Part shown: piece by piece, positions 1-9,615 of the stretch | How positions within the stretch are numbered: position 1 is the first letter of the stretch | How the letters are laid out: each line of letters begins with the position of its first letter | NCBI GenBank assembly: GCA_035290625.1 | Contig: DATDTY010000068.1 | Location: 1-39,274 of the forward strand | Reading direction: 5' to 3' | Source: Candidatus Nanoarchaeia archaeon | GTDB taxonomy: Archaea; Nanobdellota; Nanobdellia; Woesearchaeales; DATDTY01 | Length of the DNA: 39,274 nucleotides | Position numbers and translations under genes: made by a program | The notes under the pieces: model-generated | What the model saw: the letters and a program-made list of their open reading frames with translations, nothing else | The model's database searches: none | Told to the model about the DNA's origin: nothing

Positions 1-3000
1 AAGATTGCCTCAACCGAGTACACGGTTGATTATGCGACCGGGAATGTGACCTTTAAGTCTTCCTATGCAGGAACAACGGTTCGGGCAGTGTACAGCTATG
101 GAGGGAAGATACAGATTATAGGAGGGAAGGCGCTGTCGAACGTCTATGACTTCATGCAGGCGAACCAGTCGGATGTGTTTACGACTGCTACAGGATCCAT
201 TTATAACAGTTATGTGGATTTCATTTTAGGGAATGGGACGCCAAGTTCCAATGGAAGGTTTATTGATGATACTGAGGCCGATTGGAACTTAGGTGTATTC
301 CTCAATACCAGCACAAACAGCTCAGGTAATGTTACTCTAAATCAATCTGGCGGAGAATATGATTCTGTCGGCAATTTCACAAGCCAAATATTCAACACGG
401 GAAATAATGCTACTTGGATTAATCTAACCAGGGGGTCTCTTGAGCCTGCTGGAACAAATATTACATTTAGAGTTAGAAGTTGTAATGATGCTGACTGCGA
501 CGGCGAGGTTCTGAGTGATGAGTTGACGTATCCTTTTACGATAAATACAACAGTTGCTCCTAATAGTAGATATTTCCAGTATCAAGCAAGGTTCCAGACT
601 AATGATACGGCTGCGACGCCGGTTTTGGAATGGGTTAATATTAGCTATTCCACTCTTGCAATATCGGGCGACAAGGGAGTTATTAACGAGTCAACAACTA
701 AAACACTAGATTTCAAGAGTGGGTTTGGTTGGAGTACAACTTCAAGCGGAGGGATATCAAGGAATGTTGATTCAAATACATGGAACTTTGTTTGGAGAGG
801 GCCAAGTAATGGAACCTTTAATAGGCAGTACAGCTATGATACTACGGTTAAAGATACGGGAGGCAATGCTGTGGTGAACACGACGGCGGAGCTCCTGGAT
901 ATTTTTGGAATGTCGCTCTTTACTGATTTGACGAATTCCAGCGGATCAATACCTACACAAACATTCACGCTGTATACCTATGGGCCTCATACCGGAAGCA
1001 CACCCACAAGCCAAGGTCCCTTCACATTGTATCTTAGAAAATATGGATATAAGTTTGTTGAGACGCAGAAAGTGTTTAGCGGGAAAACAAGCGAGGAGGT
1101 TTCCTTGGAGACTGATTCTTTCGTAACTGAGGGGGTTTCTGCTCCGGAGGCGTTAGCGGTTGCCGGAATAAAATATAACGAGCCAATAAAAGTTGCTTAC
1201 GGAGAGGAGAGTAATACGAGTTTTGGAACTTCTGGGCAGTTAAGACATTTTCCGATAACAGATTCTGAGTATTTTGCATTATTCAGAAATGGGACCAAGA
1301 TGTTCTTAGGAACAGATTTCTCTGCGTTTAGTTGCCTATCGGGAGGGATTACGTTTACGTCAGATGAGACCGGAAATAATATAACTGCAGTGTATAGTTA
1401 CGGCGGAAATGCAACATTAGTAAATGGTTTATCTGATACGAGAACTATAGATGAATTATATGATTTCTTAAAAGCAAACCTGTTTAATGGGTTTAATACT
1501 TTGGACGGAACTGCTTATATATCAGACATAAATCTGGTTATAGGAAATGCGAGTGACACGGGTTCTTTGGCAAGCCCAACTGCCTCACTTACATATACAT
1601 GCAGCCGTTCTTCTGTGTTTAGTTCTGTGGGGGGGTTCTTGGACTTGTTAGGAACAACGGTTGGGGGGGCCCTAAGTATGCGTTCCCAAACTGGGTATTC
1701 TTATTCTCCAGGAAAACAGGTTGTTGCCTATACAACTGTATTAGATGCTGACTCCAGATTAGTCAGCGCCACGGTTTCTGCCAAGATGTACTATCCTAAC
1801 ACGACATTATTAACAAGCGGGGTCGCGACAGCGGTAAGCACAGGCCGGTTCCTCTTCGCTTATAGCCTGCCTCTCACTGTGCCTGAAGGAACCTATACCG
1901 TTACATTCGATGCAAACTATCTATCTGGCGAAGTACATGACACAATAGCCTTCTTGGTCGAGAAATCTTTGGCACCGCTAAATATTCTTGCAACGGTTGG
2001 GTCAATATACTCTCCGGGCGACGAGGTAATAGTTTACCCAACAATAACAAATTCAAACGGAAATCTGGTAAATGCGACCGTCAATGTTTCTTTATATTAT
2101 CCCAATGCTACGTTGTTAAATAAAAGTAGTGCAACAGAGCAGGCTCTTGGGAGGTATAGATATAATGTTACGCTTCCCTATTCAGCTCCTGTTGGCACCT
2201 ACGAGGCCAGGCTAGACGCAAGCTATTCCAATGATGAATCCCACTATTCGTTGTCGTTTGTAGTAAGCTCTGTTCTGCAGGAGATCTTTACTCTTGTGAA
2301 TAACACCAATACGACCCTAGACACAATTAACACGAAGATAGATATTATAAACATGACTGTGAATGATATTAAAAACACAGTAAATATTATCAATTCAACA
2401 GTCACGAGGATTGGGGTTAATGTTACAAGTATCCATGGAACACTTAATACTGTTAATAGTACGGTAAACAATATTGACTCAACGGTTGCGCTTATTAATT
2501 CGACGGCCAATATCATTAATTCTAATGTGACGTATATGGGCACGTTGCTTGAGAATATCAACAGTAGCGTCCATTTCATCAATAGCACTATTGTTTATAT
2601 TAACAGCACGGTCACTAATATCAATACTACGACTACCAATAGCGGGAGCACGATAACACTAATCAATAGCACAATATATGACGTCTTTGATCTTGTTGCT
2701 GGAAAACTAAGTATAGACGTAGATACCGGAAGCAGATACGCCCCGGGAGATAATGTAAACATTGTAGTTACTGCCACGAATAGCAGTGGAGGCCTTATCA
2801 ATGCTTCAGTTGATGTTGAGGTGTTCTATCCAAATGCAACGAGACTAAATAATGGAAGCGCACAGCTTGGGGCCGCAGGCAGGCTTAATTACAGTTTCCC
2901 ATTGGATGCCTCTACGCCATTAGGGACGTACAGGGCAAATGTTGACGCGAATTACTCAGCGAATGAGATTCATAAGAACGTTGTGTTCCTTGTAGCGACC

Positions 3001-6000
3001 GCAACTGCGGCTGTTGGCGGCGCTGGTGGGCTGCCCTTAAATATATACAACGATGTCGGAAAATCATATGCGCCGGGAGACACTGTGTATATATCTTCAA
3101 ATGTAGTAAACTCATCGGGGAGCCGTGTTAATGCGACAGTTAATATTACTGTTTACTACCCATCTGGATCTGAATTTGACAGCGGAGGGTCAACAGAACA
3201 ATCGCTTGGCAGGTATGAGTATAGTTTCGAAGCGCCAGCAACAGAAGGTACGTATAGTATAGATATTGATGCAAATTATTCTGGCAATGAGATACACGAC
3301 ACCCTGGCGTTTGTTATCACGACGGGCACGGGCGGAAGCAACGCCACCTTCCCTCCTCAAGTTATTGTAGACGCCCCAAGCACCATTAACATAGACACGA
3401 AGTTTGATATCATAGCCCTTACAAAGTCATCAAGTGGGCTATTAATCGATTGCACAGACGGAGCAAATATAACCATCCGGAACACGCTAAATAGTACAAA
3501 TGTGATTAGTAACGAGCCAATGAGCAAGTTCTCAACCGGATTGTATAATTACACTTGGTCTACTGGAACGCAAGCGACTTACTTAGCAACCGTAACGTGC
3601 AGCAAGATTTCAGCAATAGCTTATACTGGAGCAAAGGAATTCTCTACGCAAAATGTTGCTGGCGCAACTGGCGGCGGGGGGGCTGCTGGCGGGCTTCCAT
3701 TGAATATGTTTTCAGGTGTTGGCTCCTTTTACTCACCAGGGGATAATGTGTTAGTGGTTTCTACGACAACTGATAATAATGGGTCCTTGATTGGCGCGAT
3801 GTTAAATGTGTCCTTGTATTACCCAAATGCCACATTATTAAATCATAGCCTTGCCGTTGGGCAAACAATCGGAAGATTCAGATATAACTTTGCGCTTCCG
3901 CTCTCTGCTCCGATTGGGTCGTATGAGGTAAGGATAGATGCCAATTATTCTGGCAATGAAGCACACGATTCTTTGGCTTTTGTCATAAGTTCTGTACTTC
4001 TGGAAATATTTAACGTTGTGAATAATACAAATACTACAGTGAACACTATCAGCCAGACGGTTGATGTTATAAATACTTCTGTGAGTAATATTGATGCCAC
4101 CGTGAATGTTATCAATTCGACTGTAAATAGGATTGACGCAAATATTACGAGCGTTCATGGAACTCTAAATACAATAAACAGCACAGTGAATTTGATTAGC
4201 AGCACAGTAATGGATATTAATTCCACTGTCATTGATATTAACAGCACAACGAATACTATTAATTCAGTTGTGACGAGAGTTGATGCGAATGTCACGAGCA
4301 TACAAGGGACCGTGAACAGCATCCAGTCAAATATAACATTCATTAGCACGTTGGTTGAGAATATCAACAGCAGCGTATATTTCATTAACAGCACTATTGT
4401 TTATATTAACAGCACCGTCACTAATATCAATACTACGACCACCAATAGCGGGAGCACGATAACCCTGATCAATAGCACAGTATATGACGTCTTTGATCTT
4501 ACTGCTGGAAGGATAAGTATAGATGTTGCTACCGGAAGCAGTTATGCTCCTGGGGACAATGTGAATGTTGTGATAACTGCTATCAATAGCAGCGGCGCCC
4601 TTATCAATGCTTCAGTTGATGTTGAGGTGTTCTATCCAAATTCAACAAGATTAAATAATGGAAGCGCCCAGCTTGGGACCGCCGGCAGGTTTAATTACAG
4701 TTTCCCATTGGATGCCTCTGCGCCGTTAGGGACATATAGAGTTAATGTTGACGCGAATTATTCGAGCAATAGTGTTCATAAGAACGTTGTTTTCGAGGCT
4801 GTTTGGGTTGAAAATCCGGAAGTTGTTGTTGATGCTCCTGCCGTCATCAATACCGGGGTTCCGTTTGATCTAATAGCTATGATAAGGTCGGCGGGCGGCT
4901 CTCTTGTTGACTGCAGTGATGGAGCCAACATAACTGTAAGGAACACGTTGAATAAGACGGACGTGATCATAAATGAGTCAATGACTAACTTTGGCCTTGG
5001 GCTTTATAATTATACGTGGTCTACTGGGGCACAATCCACTTATCTGGCGATCGTAACCTGCAACAAGATTTTAAGTAAGGAGTATGTAGGGGTAAAAGAA
5101 TTCTCCACCCAGAATGTCGCTGCTTCGGGCGTTGGCGGAGGGGGTGGTTCCACTGGAGCCCTGCCTCTGAATATGTTTTCTGATGTAGGAGGATTCTACT
5201 CGCCAGGGGATGATGTGGTTGTTGTTTCAACGGTAATGGATAACAACGGATCTTTGGTTGGCGCAATGGTAAACATTACGCTGTATTATCCAAATACCAC
5301 GCTGCTGAACCACAGCCTGGCTATGCCGCAGGCTGTTGGGAGATTCAAATATAACTTTACGCTTCCGCTCTCTGCGCCAATCGGAACCTATGAGGCCAGA
5401 ATCGACGCGAATTACACAAATGACCAGATTCACGACAGTCTCACTTTTGTGGTAAGCTCAGCTATAGAAGCAATCAAGATGAATGTGACGCAAATGATAA
5501 ATCAGATTGATGGTGTGATTGTCCCGTCCTTAAAAGAGATCAACCTTACCACCCAGGATAGTTATGATTACTTGCTGAACAATATATTCCCCCTGGTTAA
5601 CTTAACAAACACAACGTCGTTGGATATTAAGAATGAAACTGCCTCACTTCTGCTTAAGTGGGGCACCTATAATGCTGAACAATTATACAATATCTCGAAT
5701 GTTACGTATAACAATTCACAAAGAATATTAAGTTATATCGGAACCCCTTCTGATGATGAATCTGCTAACACGCTGTTCGGTGAATTTGCTTATACCAAGA
5801 ATAGGATTAGCGATATCGATGCAAACGTATCAGAGATCAAAAGAATCGCAGCAGAGGTTAATGTTACCTCAATTATAATCAATTCAACTATTTCAACCGT
5901 GCTATTGGAAGTTGATGATTTAGAGGAGCTTCATCAGTGCGCCATAACCCCAAATTCAACCCTATGTACGCTGCTTAATGATATAAAATTAAACACTCAA

Positions 6001-8379
6001 AATATTTATAGTGCGGCCCTGGCTATCAATACCACTACGTCTGCCTTGGGCCTGTTTACAATATCTTCACTGGTTGCCGGCAGCCCGAGATACGCTAATG
6101 AGAATGTGTTGGTAGAGGCGAGCTTTACAACACAGAACGGCTCGTTTGTTGCTCCAGATTCGGTCGTTCTCACCATTTTTGACAGTAATAATAATAAATG
6201 GGCTAATGCTACACTAACAGATTTTACTGAGTCCTCTTTGCATGTTTGGAAGTACTCTAAATCTTTAGGGGCAAACCCAACAACGGGGATGTATACTGTT
6301 CACTTGTTGGGTAGTTACGGTGGAGTTAATGCTTCGAAAACCACGCAGTTCAGAGTAGCGACTGGGGGCCCGTACATGGTGTTCTTGGATTGCCCGCTCA
6401 CTGCTACTGTGGGTCAGGACCTGAATTGCAATGTGAGGATACAGGATGAGGGAGAAGCAGCAACAGAAAGCACCTGTGATGTTTGGGTGGATAGCGATGG
6501 CGATACTGAACTTGACGCAGGAGAACCGCAAACGCAGTTTAGTAAGAAAACCACTCCATTGCAAAATGTCACACAATCTGTTTCAATAAATGTTCCAAGC
6601 ACGTATGCAAACGGGCTCTCTATCGCACGTGTCAGTTGCAGCTATGCGAATTCAGCTCAGCCTGATTCAACTGCATCAGACAGTGTAACCTTTGAAGCTG
6701 GCGCAGAGGAAGCGCCAACCACAACGGGGGAGGCCGGTGGCGGAGGCGGCGGTGGAGGCGGAGGCGCGGCACCAAGCGCTCCGGCTGCTCCGGCACCTGC
6801 GGTCTCACCAACCGTGGACTTCCAAGAAGTCCTTGATGTCCAGTATTATCTACAAGAAGGAAGCGTAATCACTTTCAGTCTTGATGGTGTAAACGTTCAT
6901 ACGATAACTCTTACCAAGGTTGGAGAAGACTTTGTAATTTTGATGATAGAGACGACCCCCATAGAAGTCATAGCCAGAATTGGAGAGCCCCAGAAGATTG
7001 ATTTGGAAAATGATGGTGTGTATGACCTCCTGATAAGATTGAACGATATCATCGATGGTATAGCAGACATTAGCATTGAAAGAATAAAAGAAACGGTTCC
7101 TGGGGCTATATTATTTGACGTTAAGGTTAAAATCCTGCCTCGATATATGGAAACGCCTTCTGGAAGTTCAGTGGCGGCAGAGGTGAGCTTGTACCATGTT
7201 GGGGGGCAAGGCGTAAAAGATACAGAGGTTGAGTATATGATCAAAAACGCAAAGGGGGAGGCTGTTGTGTCTGAGCATGAAATTGTTGGAATTGAGAATA
7301 AACTTGTGCTTCTCAAGGAGATCTCGATTCCGAAAGAGGTTGAGCCTGGTGAATATGTGTTTTTTGTCGAGATGAAGTATAACCAAAAGACAGCAAGCGG
7401 CGCGGCGAGGTTCAATATAGTTGGGAAAGGGGTTGAGGAGAGGCTTGCGCCAAGCAGGGGGCCCTCTAGTCTGCTGATTGTATCAACGCTGTTGCTCATC
7501 ATGGGCGGGCTTGCTTCCTTGGCTCTGCAACTCAAAAAGGGAAGTATTAAAAAGAAGTATATGCAGATTATACGCATGAAAGCCTCGATCGTTTCCATAG
7601 CAATCTTGGCGGCGGTTGTGCTCGCCTCGTTATTGCTGAATGCGTCGGTTTGGGGGATGGTAAAAGGGGTATTAGATTCCAAGGAGGTTTACATTACTTG
7701 GGTGTTGTTGGTTGGCACCATAATCCTTTTCAGTTATCTGCTTTATGAGATCAAAAAGAGAAACTCTTCTCGAAATGGTAGGAGGAAACACGGGCTGCCA
7801 AATAAACGGAAGGGCGGCGAAAGGGCGAAACGAAGAGAGCACGAGTTCAGCGAGATGAGGGTTGCGCCGCCTGCTGAAAAAATACAGGAGATTGCAAAAC
7901 CAGACAGAGAAGAACGCACACAGGAGAAGAGGGAAGAGAAAGAAGAGATATCCGCTGTTCCTCCAGTCAAGAGTTCTGAGACTATAATCACTAAGCATTC
8001 AGATTACGTAGTAAAAAGGGAAGATAGCCTGATTACCAAGCATTCAGACTATATAGTAAAAAAAGAACCGGCAGTGAGTGGGGAATTCAAAGTAATCCCT
8101 GCAGAGAACGCGTCGGCGCAGGGCAGGACCCAAATAGAAGAAAAGGATCCAGCAAAAGAACTTTCAAAATTGCTCGAGGAAGATGGCATTCGCCTTGAAA
8201 AAAAAGAGGGTAAACACCCCCTTGAGTTAACGCCGATGCAGATTGCAAATGAGAAATGGAGGTTGTTAAAAGAATTAAGGCGGCTAAAGGAAGCTTACAA
8301 ACAGGGAGTTATTCCAAATGAGGGGTATGAAGAGACAAAGAATGTGTTGATTAAAAGGATACAAGATCTGAAAAGGTGA
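1..8379 (+). CDS. Giant repeat-containing surface glycoprotein, 5' end outside window
   Basis: The frame is open from base 1 (reading KIASTEYTVDYATG before the first GTG at 46), so the N-terminus lies outside and at least 2,792 residues are visible. It contains about eight Ig/macroglobulin-like modules that start with a [YF][SA]PG[DK] motif (near nt 1690, 2000, 2727, 3060, 3720, 4533, 5190; a weaker one near 6080). Between them are long stretches with hydrophobic residues every 3-4 positions, dense in N-x-S/T sequons (about 2280-2690 and 3990-4500). A second module type, starting VDAPS/VDAPA, appears near 3365 and 4830. After a Gly/Ala/Pro linker (about 6730-6810) come two more beta domains and three hydrophobic segments (about 7465-7530, 7588-7650, 7687-7748). 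A charged cytoplasmic tail follows, with a duplicated ITKHSDY motif and a SHOCT-like end (about 8245-8376). I infer a membrane-anchored, heavily N-glycosylated cell-surface stalk or adhesin. No exact family was recognised. Confidence 0.85.
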   Translation, partial: KIASTEYTVDYATGNVTFKSSYAGTTVRAVYSYGGKIQIIGGKALSNVYDFMQANQSDVFTTATGSIYNSYVDFILGNGTPSSNGRFIDDTEADWNLGVFLNTSTNSSGNVTLNQSGGEYDSVGNFTSQIFNTGNNATWINLTRGSLEPAGTNITFRVRSCNDADCDGEVLSDELTYPFTINTTVAPNSRYFQYQARFQTNDTAATPVLEWVNISYSTLAISGDKGVINESTTKTLDFKSGFGWSTTSSGGISRNVDSNTWNFVWRGPSNGTFNRQYSYDTTVKDTGGNAVVNTTAELLDIFGMSLFTDLTNSSGSIPTQTFTLYTYGPHTGSTPTSQGPFTLYLRKYGYKFVETQKVFSGKTSEEVSLETDSFVTEGVSAPEALAVAGIKYNEPIKVAYGEESNTSFGTSGQLRHFPITDSEYFALFRNGTKMFLGTDFSAFSCLSGGITFTSDETGNNITAVYSYGGNATLVNGLSDTRTIDELYDFLKANLFNGFNTLDGTAYISDINLVIGNASDTGSLASPTASLTYTCSRSSVFSSVGGFLDLLGTTVGGALSMRSQTGYSYSPGKQVVAYTTVLDADSRLVSATVSAKMYYPNTTLLTSGVATAVSTGRFLFAYSLPLTVPEGTYTVTFDANYLSGEVHDTIAFLVEKSLAPLNILATVGSIYSPGDEVIVYPTITNSNGNLVNATVNVSLYYPNATLLNKSSATEQALGRYRYNVTLPYSAPVGTYEARLDASYSNDESHYSLSFVVSSVLQEIFTLVNNTNTTLDTINTKIDIINMTVNDIKNTVNIINSTVTRIGVNVTSIHGTLNTVNSTVNNIDSTVALINSTANIINSNVTYMGTLLENINSSVHFINSTIVYINSTVTNINTTTTNSGSTITLINSTIYDVFDLVAGKLSIDVDTGSRYAPGDNVNIVVTATNSSGGLINASVDVEVFYPNATRLNNGSAQLGAAGRLNYSFPLDASTPLGTYRANVDANYSANEIHKNVVFLVATATAAVGGAGGLPLNIYNDVGKSYAPGDTVYISSNVVNSSGSRVNATVNITVYYPSGSEFDSGGSTEQSLGRYEYSFEAPATEGTYSIDIDANYSGNEIHDTLAFVITTGTGGSNATFPPQVIVDAPSTINIDTKFDIIALTKSSSGLLIDCTDGANITIRNTLNSTNVISNEPMSKFSTGLYNYTWSTGTQATYLATVTCSKISAIAYTGAKEFSTQNVAGATGGGGAAGGLPLNMFSGVGSFYSPGDNVLVVSTTTDNNGSLIGAMLNVSLYYPNATLLNHSLAVGQTIGRFRYNFALPLSAPIGSYEVRIDANYSGNEAHDSLAFVISSVLLEIFNVVNNTNTTVNTISQTVDVINTSVSNIDATVNVINSTVNRIDANITSVHGTLNTINSTVNLISSTVMDINSTVIDINSTTNTINSVVTRVDANVTSIQGTVNSIQSNITFISTLVENINSSVYFINSTIVYINSTVTNINTTTTNSGSTITLINSTVYDVFDLTAGRISIDVATGSSYAPGDNVNVVITAINSSGALINASVDVEVFYPNSTRLNNGSAQLGTAGRFNYSFPLDASAPLGTYRVNVDANYSSNSVHKNVVFEAVWVENPEVVVDAPAVINTGVPFDLIAMIRSAGGSLVDCSDGANITVRNTLNKTDVIINESMTNFGLGLYNYTWSTGAQSTYLAIVTCNKILSKEYVGVKEFSTQNVAASGVGGGGGSTGALPLNMFSDVGGFYSPGDDVVVVSTVMDNNGSLVGAMVNITLYYPNTTLLNHSLAMPQAVGRFKYNFTLPLSAPIGTYEARIDANYTNDQIHDSLTFVVSSAIEAIKMNVTQMINQIDGVIVPSLKEINLTTQDSYDYLLNNIFPLVNLTNTTSLDIKNETASLLLKWGTYNAEQLYNISNVTYNNSQRILSYIGTPSDDESANTLFGEFAYTKNRISDIDANVSEIKRIAAEVNVTSIIINSTISTVLLEVDDLEELHQCAITPNSTLCTLLNDIKLNTQNIYSAALAINTTTSALGLFTISSLVAGSPRYANENVLVEASFTTQNGSFVAPDSVVLTIFDSNNNKWANATLTDFTESSLHVWKYSKSLGANPTTGMYTVHLLGSYGGVNASKTTQFRVATGGPYMVFLDCPLTATVGQDLNCNVRIQDEGEAATESTCDVWVDSDGDTELDAGEPQTQFSKKTTPLQNVTQSVSINVPSTYANGLSIARVSCSYANSAQPDSTASDSVTFEAGAEEAPTTTGEAGGGGGGGGGGAAPSAPAAPAPAVSPTVDFQEVLDVQYYLQEGSVITFSLDGVNVHTITLTKVGEDFVILMIETTPIEVIARIGEPQKIDLENDGVYDLLIRLNDIIDGIADISIERIKETVPGAILFDVKVKILPRYMETPSGSSVAAEVSLYHVGGQGVKDTEVEYMIKNAKGEAVVSEHEIVGIENKLVLLKEISIPKEVEPGEYVFFVEMKYNQKTASGAARFNIVGKGVEERLAPSRGPSSLLIVSTLLLIMGGLASLALQLKKGSIKKKYMQIIRMKASIVSIAILAAVVLASLLLNASVWGMVKGVLDSKEVYITWVLLVGTIILFSYLLYEIKKRNSSRNGRRKHGLPNKRKGGERAKRREHEFSEMRVAPPAEKIQEIAKPDREERTQEKREEKEEISAVPPVKSSETIITKHSDYVVKREDSLITKHSDYIVKKEPAVSGEFKVIPAENASAQGRTQIEEKDPAKELSKLLEEDGIRLEKKEGKHPLELTPMQIANEKWRLLKELRRLKEAYKQGVIPNEGYEETKNVLIKRIQDLKR
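2300..2995 (+). repeat. Copy 1 of a long internal duplication in the surface-protein gene
   Basis: The sequon-rich coil plus the following beta module is matched by a second copy 1806 bp (602 codons) downstream. Around 2605-2695 the two copies are almost identical at nucleotide level, including the run coding for TNINTTTTNSGSTITLINST. Confidence 0.85.
4090..4801 (+). repeat. Copy 2 of the long internal duplication in the surface-protein gene
   Basis: This is the partner of the copy at 2300-2995. Alignment is in register at an offset of 1806 bp from about 2605/4411 onward. The upstream coil parts differ by small insertions and deletions in units of the short sequon repeat. The low nucleotide divergence suggests a fairly recent duplication or gene conversion. 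Confidence 0.8.
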
Positions 8380-8460
8380 GCTAGAGGCATAGCCCCGCCA
8401 AAAGCCCATATTGCGCAAACATCAATCGCGTGACAAAAAGGAGGGGAGCTTACAAGAGAG

Positions 8461-9051
8461 ATGAAAAGGCTATTTTTTATGATTCTGTCACTTGTGGTGA
8501 TTGGGATATTAACTGGAGGCAGTACTAATGAGTCTGTTGATGTTACGGCTGAGAAAATTTCACAATATGGGGGGGTGACGGAAAATACAAGTATGAGAAA
8601 CGCGTCTGGGGTTGCTGCTGAAGAGAACAATGATATTTCTTGGCAAAAAGAAGATTCTTGGCCGTCTTCAGAAAAAAACACAGAGCCTGAGGTTAAGAGG
8701 TATAAACAGAAAATAACAAATAATGAGCCCTTGATTCTGGAAGGAGATGTTGTGTTTGTTATAAACAACACACATTACATCCAAAGGAACGATATTGTTG
8801 TCCGCGATAACGCCACTCTTTTGATTACAAATTCTTTATTTGAACATAGGAATGCGCCGGGTCGTTGGAGTAGTCTGGAAGCCTTCAACACTTCGCGCGT
8901 AAGTATTCAGGATAGTGAGATTCGATCGAGCAACGAGATTGACTGGAATTTTCGAAGCAATAGCTTTTATATTTTGAAGGATGTGGAGGAAGAACTGTCC
9001 TTCATCAGAGTGCATTTTGTGCTGACTCCCCCAAAAGTTGTTGAAAAATGA
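8461..9051 (+). pseudogene. Exported beta-helix-like protein, 3' end truncated
   Basis: The 196-residue reading frame begins with a clear signal peptide (MKRLFFMILSLVVIGILTGG). A low-complexity acidic stretch follows, and then from about residue 100 a pattern of short beta strands (VVRDNATLLITNS, TSRVSIQDSEIRSS) typical of right-handed beta-helix proteins. Such proteins normally run on for many more turns. Here the frame stops just after entering sequence that, on the other strand, is a transposase remnant, so the last ten or so residues (FVLTPPKVVEK) are probably not native. A purine-rich stretch (aggagggg) 15 bases upstream could be a ribosome binding site. Alternatively it is an intact small secreted protein with a coincidental end. 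Confidence 0.6.
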
Positions 9052-9292
9052 TACTGTCGTCCTTGATGCGATCGTTAATGTTCCCATTCTCTCGTTCAAT
9101 GGGATTGTTGTTGTGTTTTAATCCTGCTGATTTAATAGGAACTCCATGCGTTTTCTTTGCAACCCTTCTGACAAGTTTAGATCGTGCTGGTTTGTAATTC
9201 TCAAATCCTTCACTCGCAAACTTGATGGGCCTTCGTTTTTTCTTAACTTTGTCTTTCTCTGGCAGTTGTGTACAATGTACTGAGATTTGCAA
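9005..9292 (-). pseudogene. DDE transposase remnant (IS6/IS240-like C-terminal part)
   Basis: The minus-strand frame reads ...FASEGFENYKPARSKLVRR...THGVPIKSAGLKHNNNPIERENG... The NNPIERENGNINDRIK block resembles the last catalytic block of DDE transposases of the IS6/IS240 and integrase-like group. In that block the final Glu is followed by a basic helix. The two Asp residues of the DDE triad and the N-terminal HTH are absent, and the frame leaves the family pattern after NDRIK. It is therefore a dead fragment. Its distal end abuts the truncated secreted-protein gene at 8461, implying that an insertion and later deletion destroyed both. No flanking inverted repeats were found. Confidence 0.65.
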
Positions 9293-9562
9293 TATTTATA
9301 CCTGAGCCATAACATCGCCTCAGAAGAAGCACAGAACGCTTAAGGATAGGGTATCATTCATTGATTGGCGGCGTCGTGTTTCCGAGATTTTCGAATAAAT
9401 ATTTTCCCAGCGTCGGTTTTCCGGTGGAAACTGAGGTCAAGGCCAAAATCAAATATTCTTCTTGGATTTACAATGTAGCTACAATGGAAATAGCGGTGGA
9501 ATTGTTAGAAAAACTCCGCGTTTCCGCAATCTTTAAAAATCAGCTAATGTTTCTACTGGACA
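9293..9562. other. Intergenic stretch without a recognised gene
   Basis: A 69-codon plus-strand frame (9361-9570, TTG start) exists. It runs into the TATA box of the next gene and resembles no family I know, so I do not call it. The region may be further debris of the insertion element next to it. Confidence 0.4.
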
Positions 9563-9572
9563 GTATATAAAT
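9563..9572 (+). promoter_or_regulatory. TATA box for pyrophosphatase gene
   Basis: The string gtatataaat sits about 48 bases upstream of ATG 9616. Transcription would start near 9593, leaving a short leader that contains a GGGGGTG ribosome binding site (9604-9610). Confidence 0.6.
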
Positions 9573-9615
9573 AGACGTTGTATAGACATTGTACATAGAC
9601 CTTGGGGGTGCCGCA

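Noticed and set aside
6897-7682. 261-codon minus-strand frame inside the surface-protein gene
   Set aside because: It lies opposite a clearly coding, domain-rich reading frame and has no recognisable protein pattern. It is a shadow frame.
9361-9570. 69-codon plus-strand frame
   Set aside because: It has a TTG start and no family, and it runs into the TATA box of the pyrophosphatase gene.
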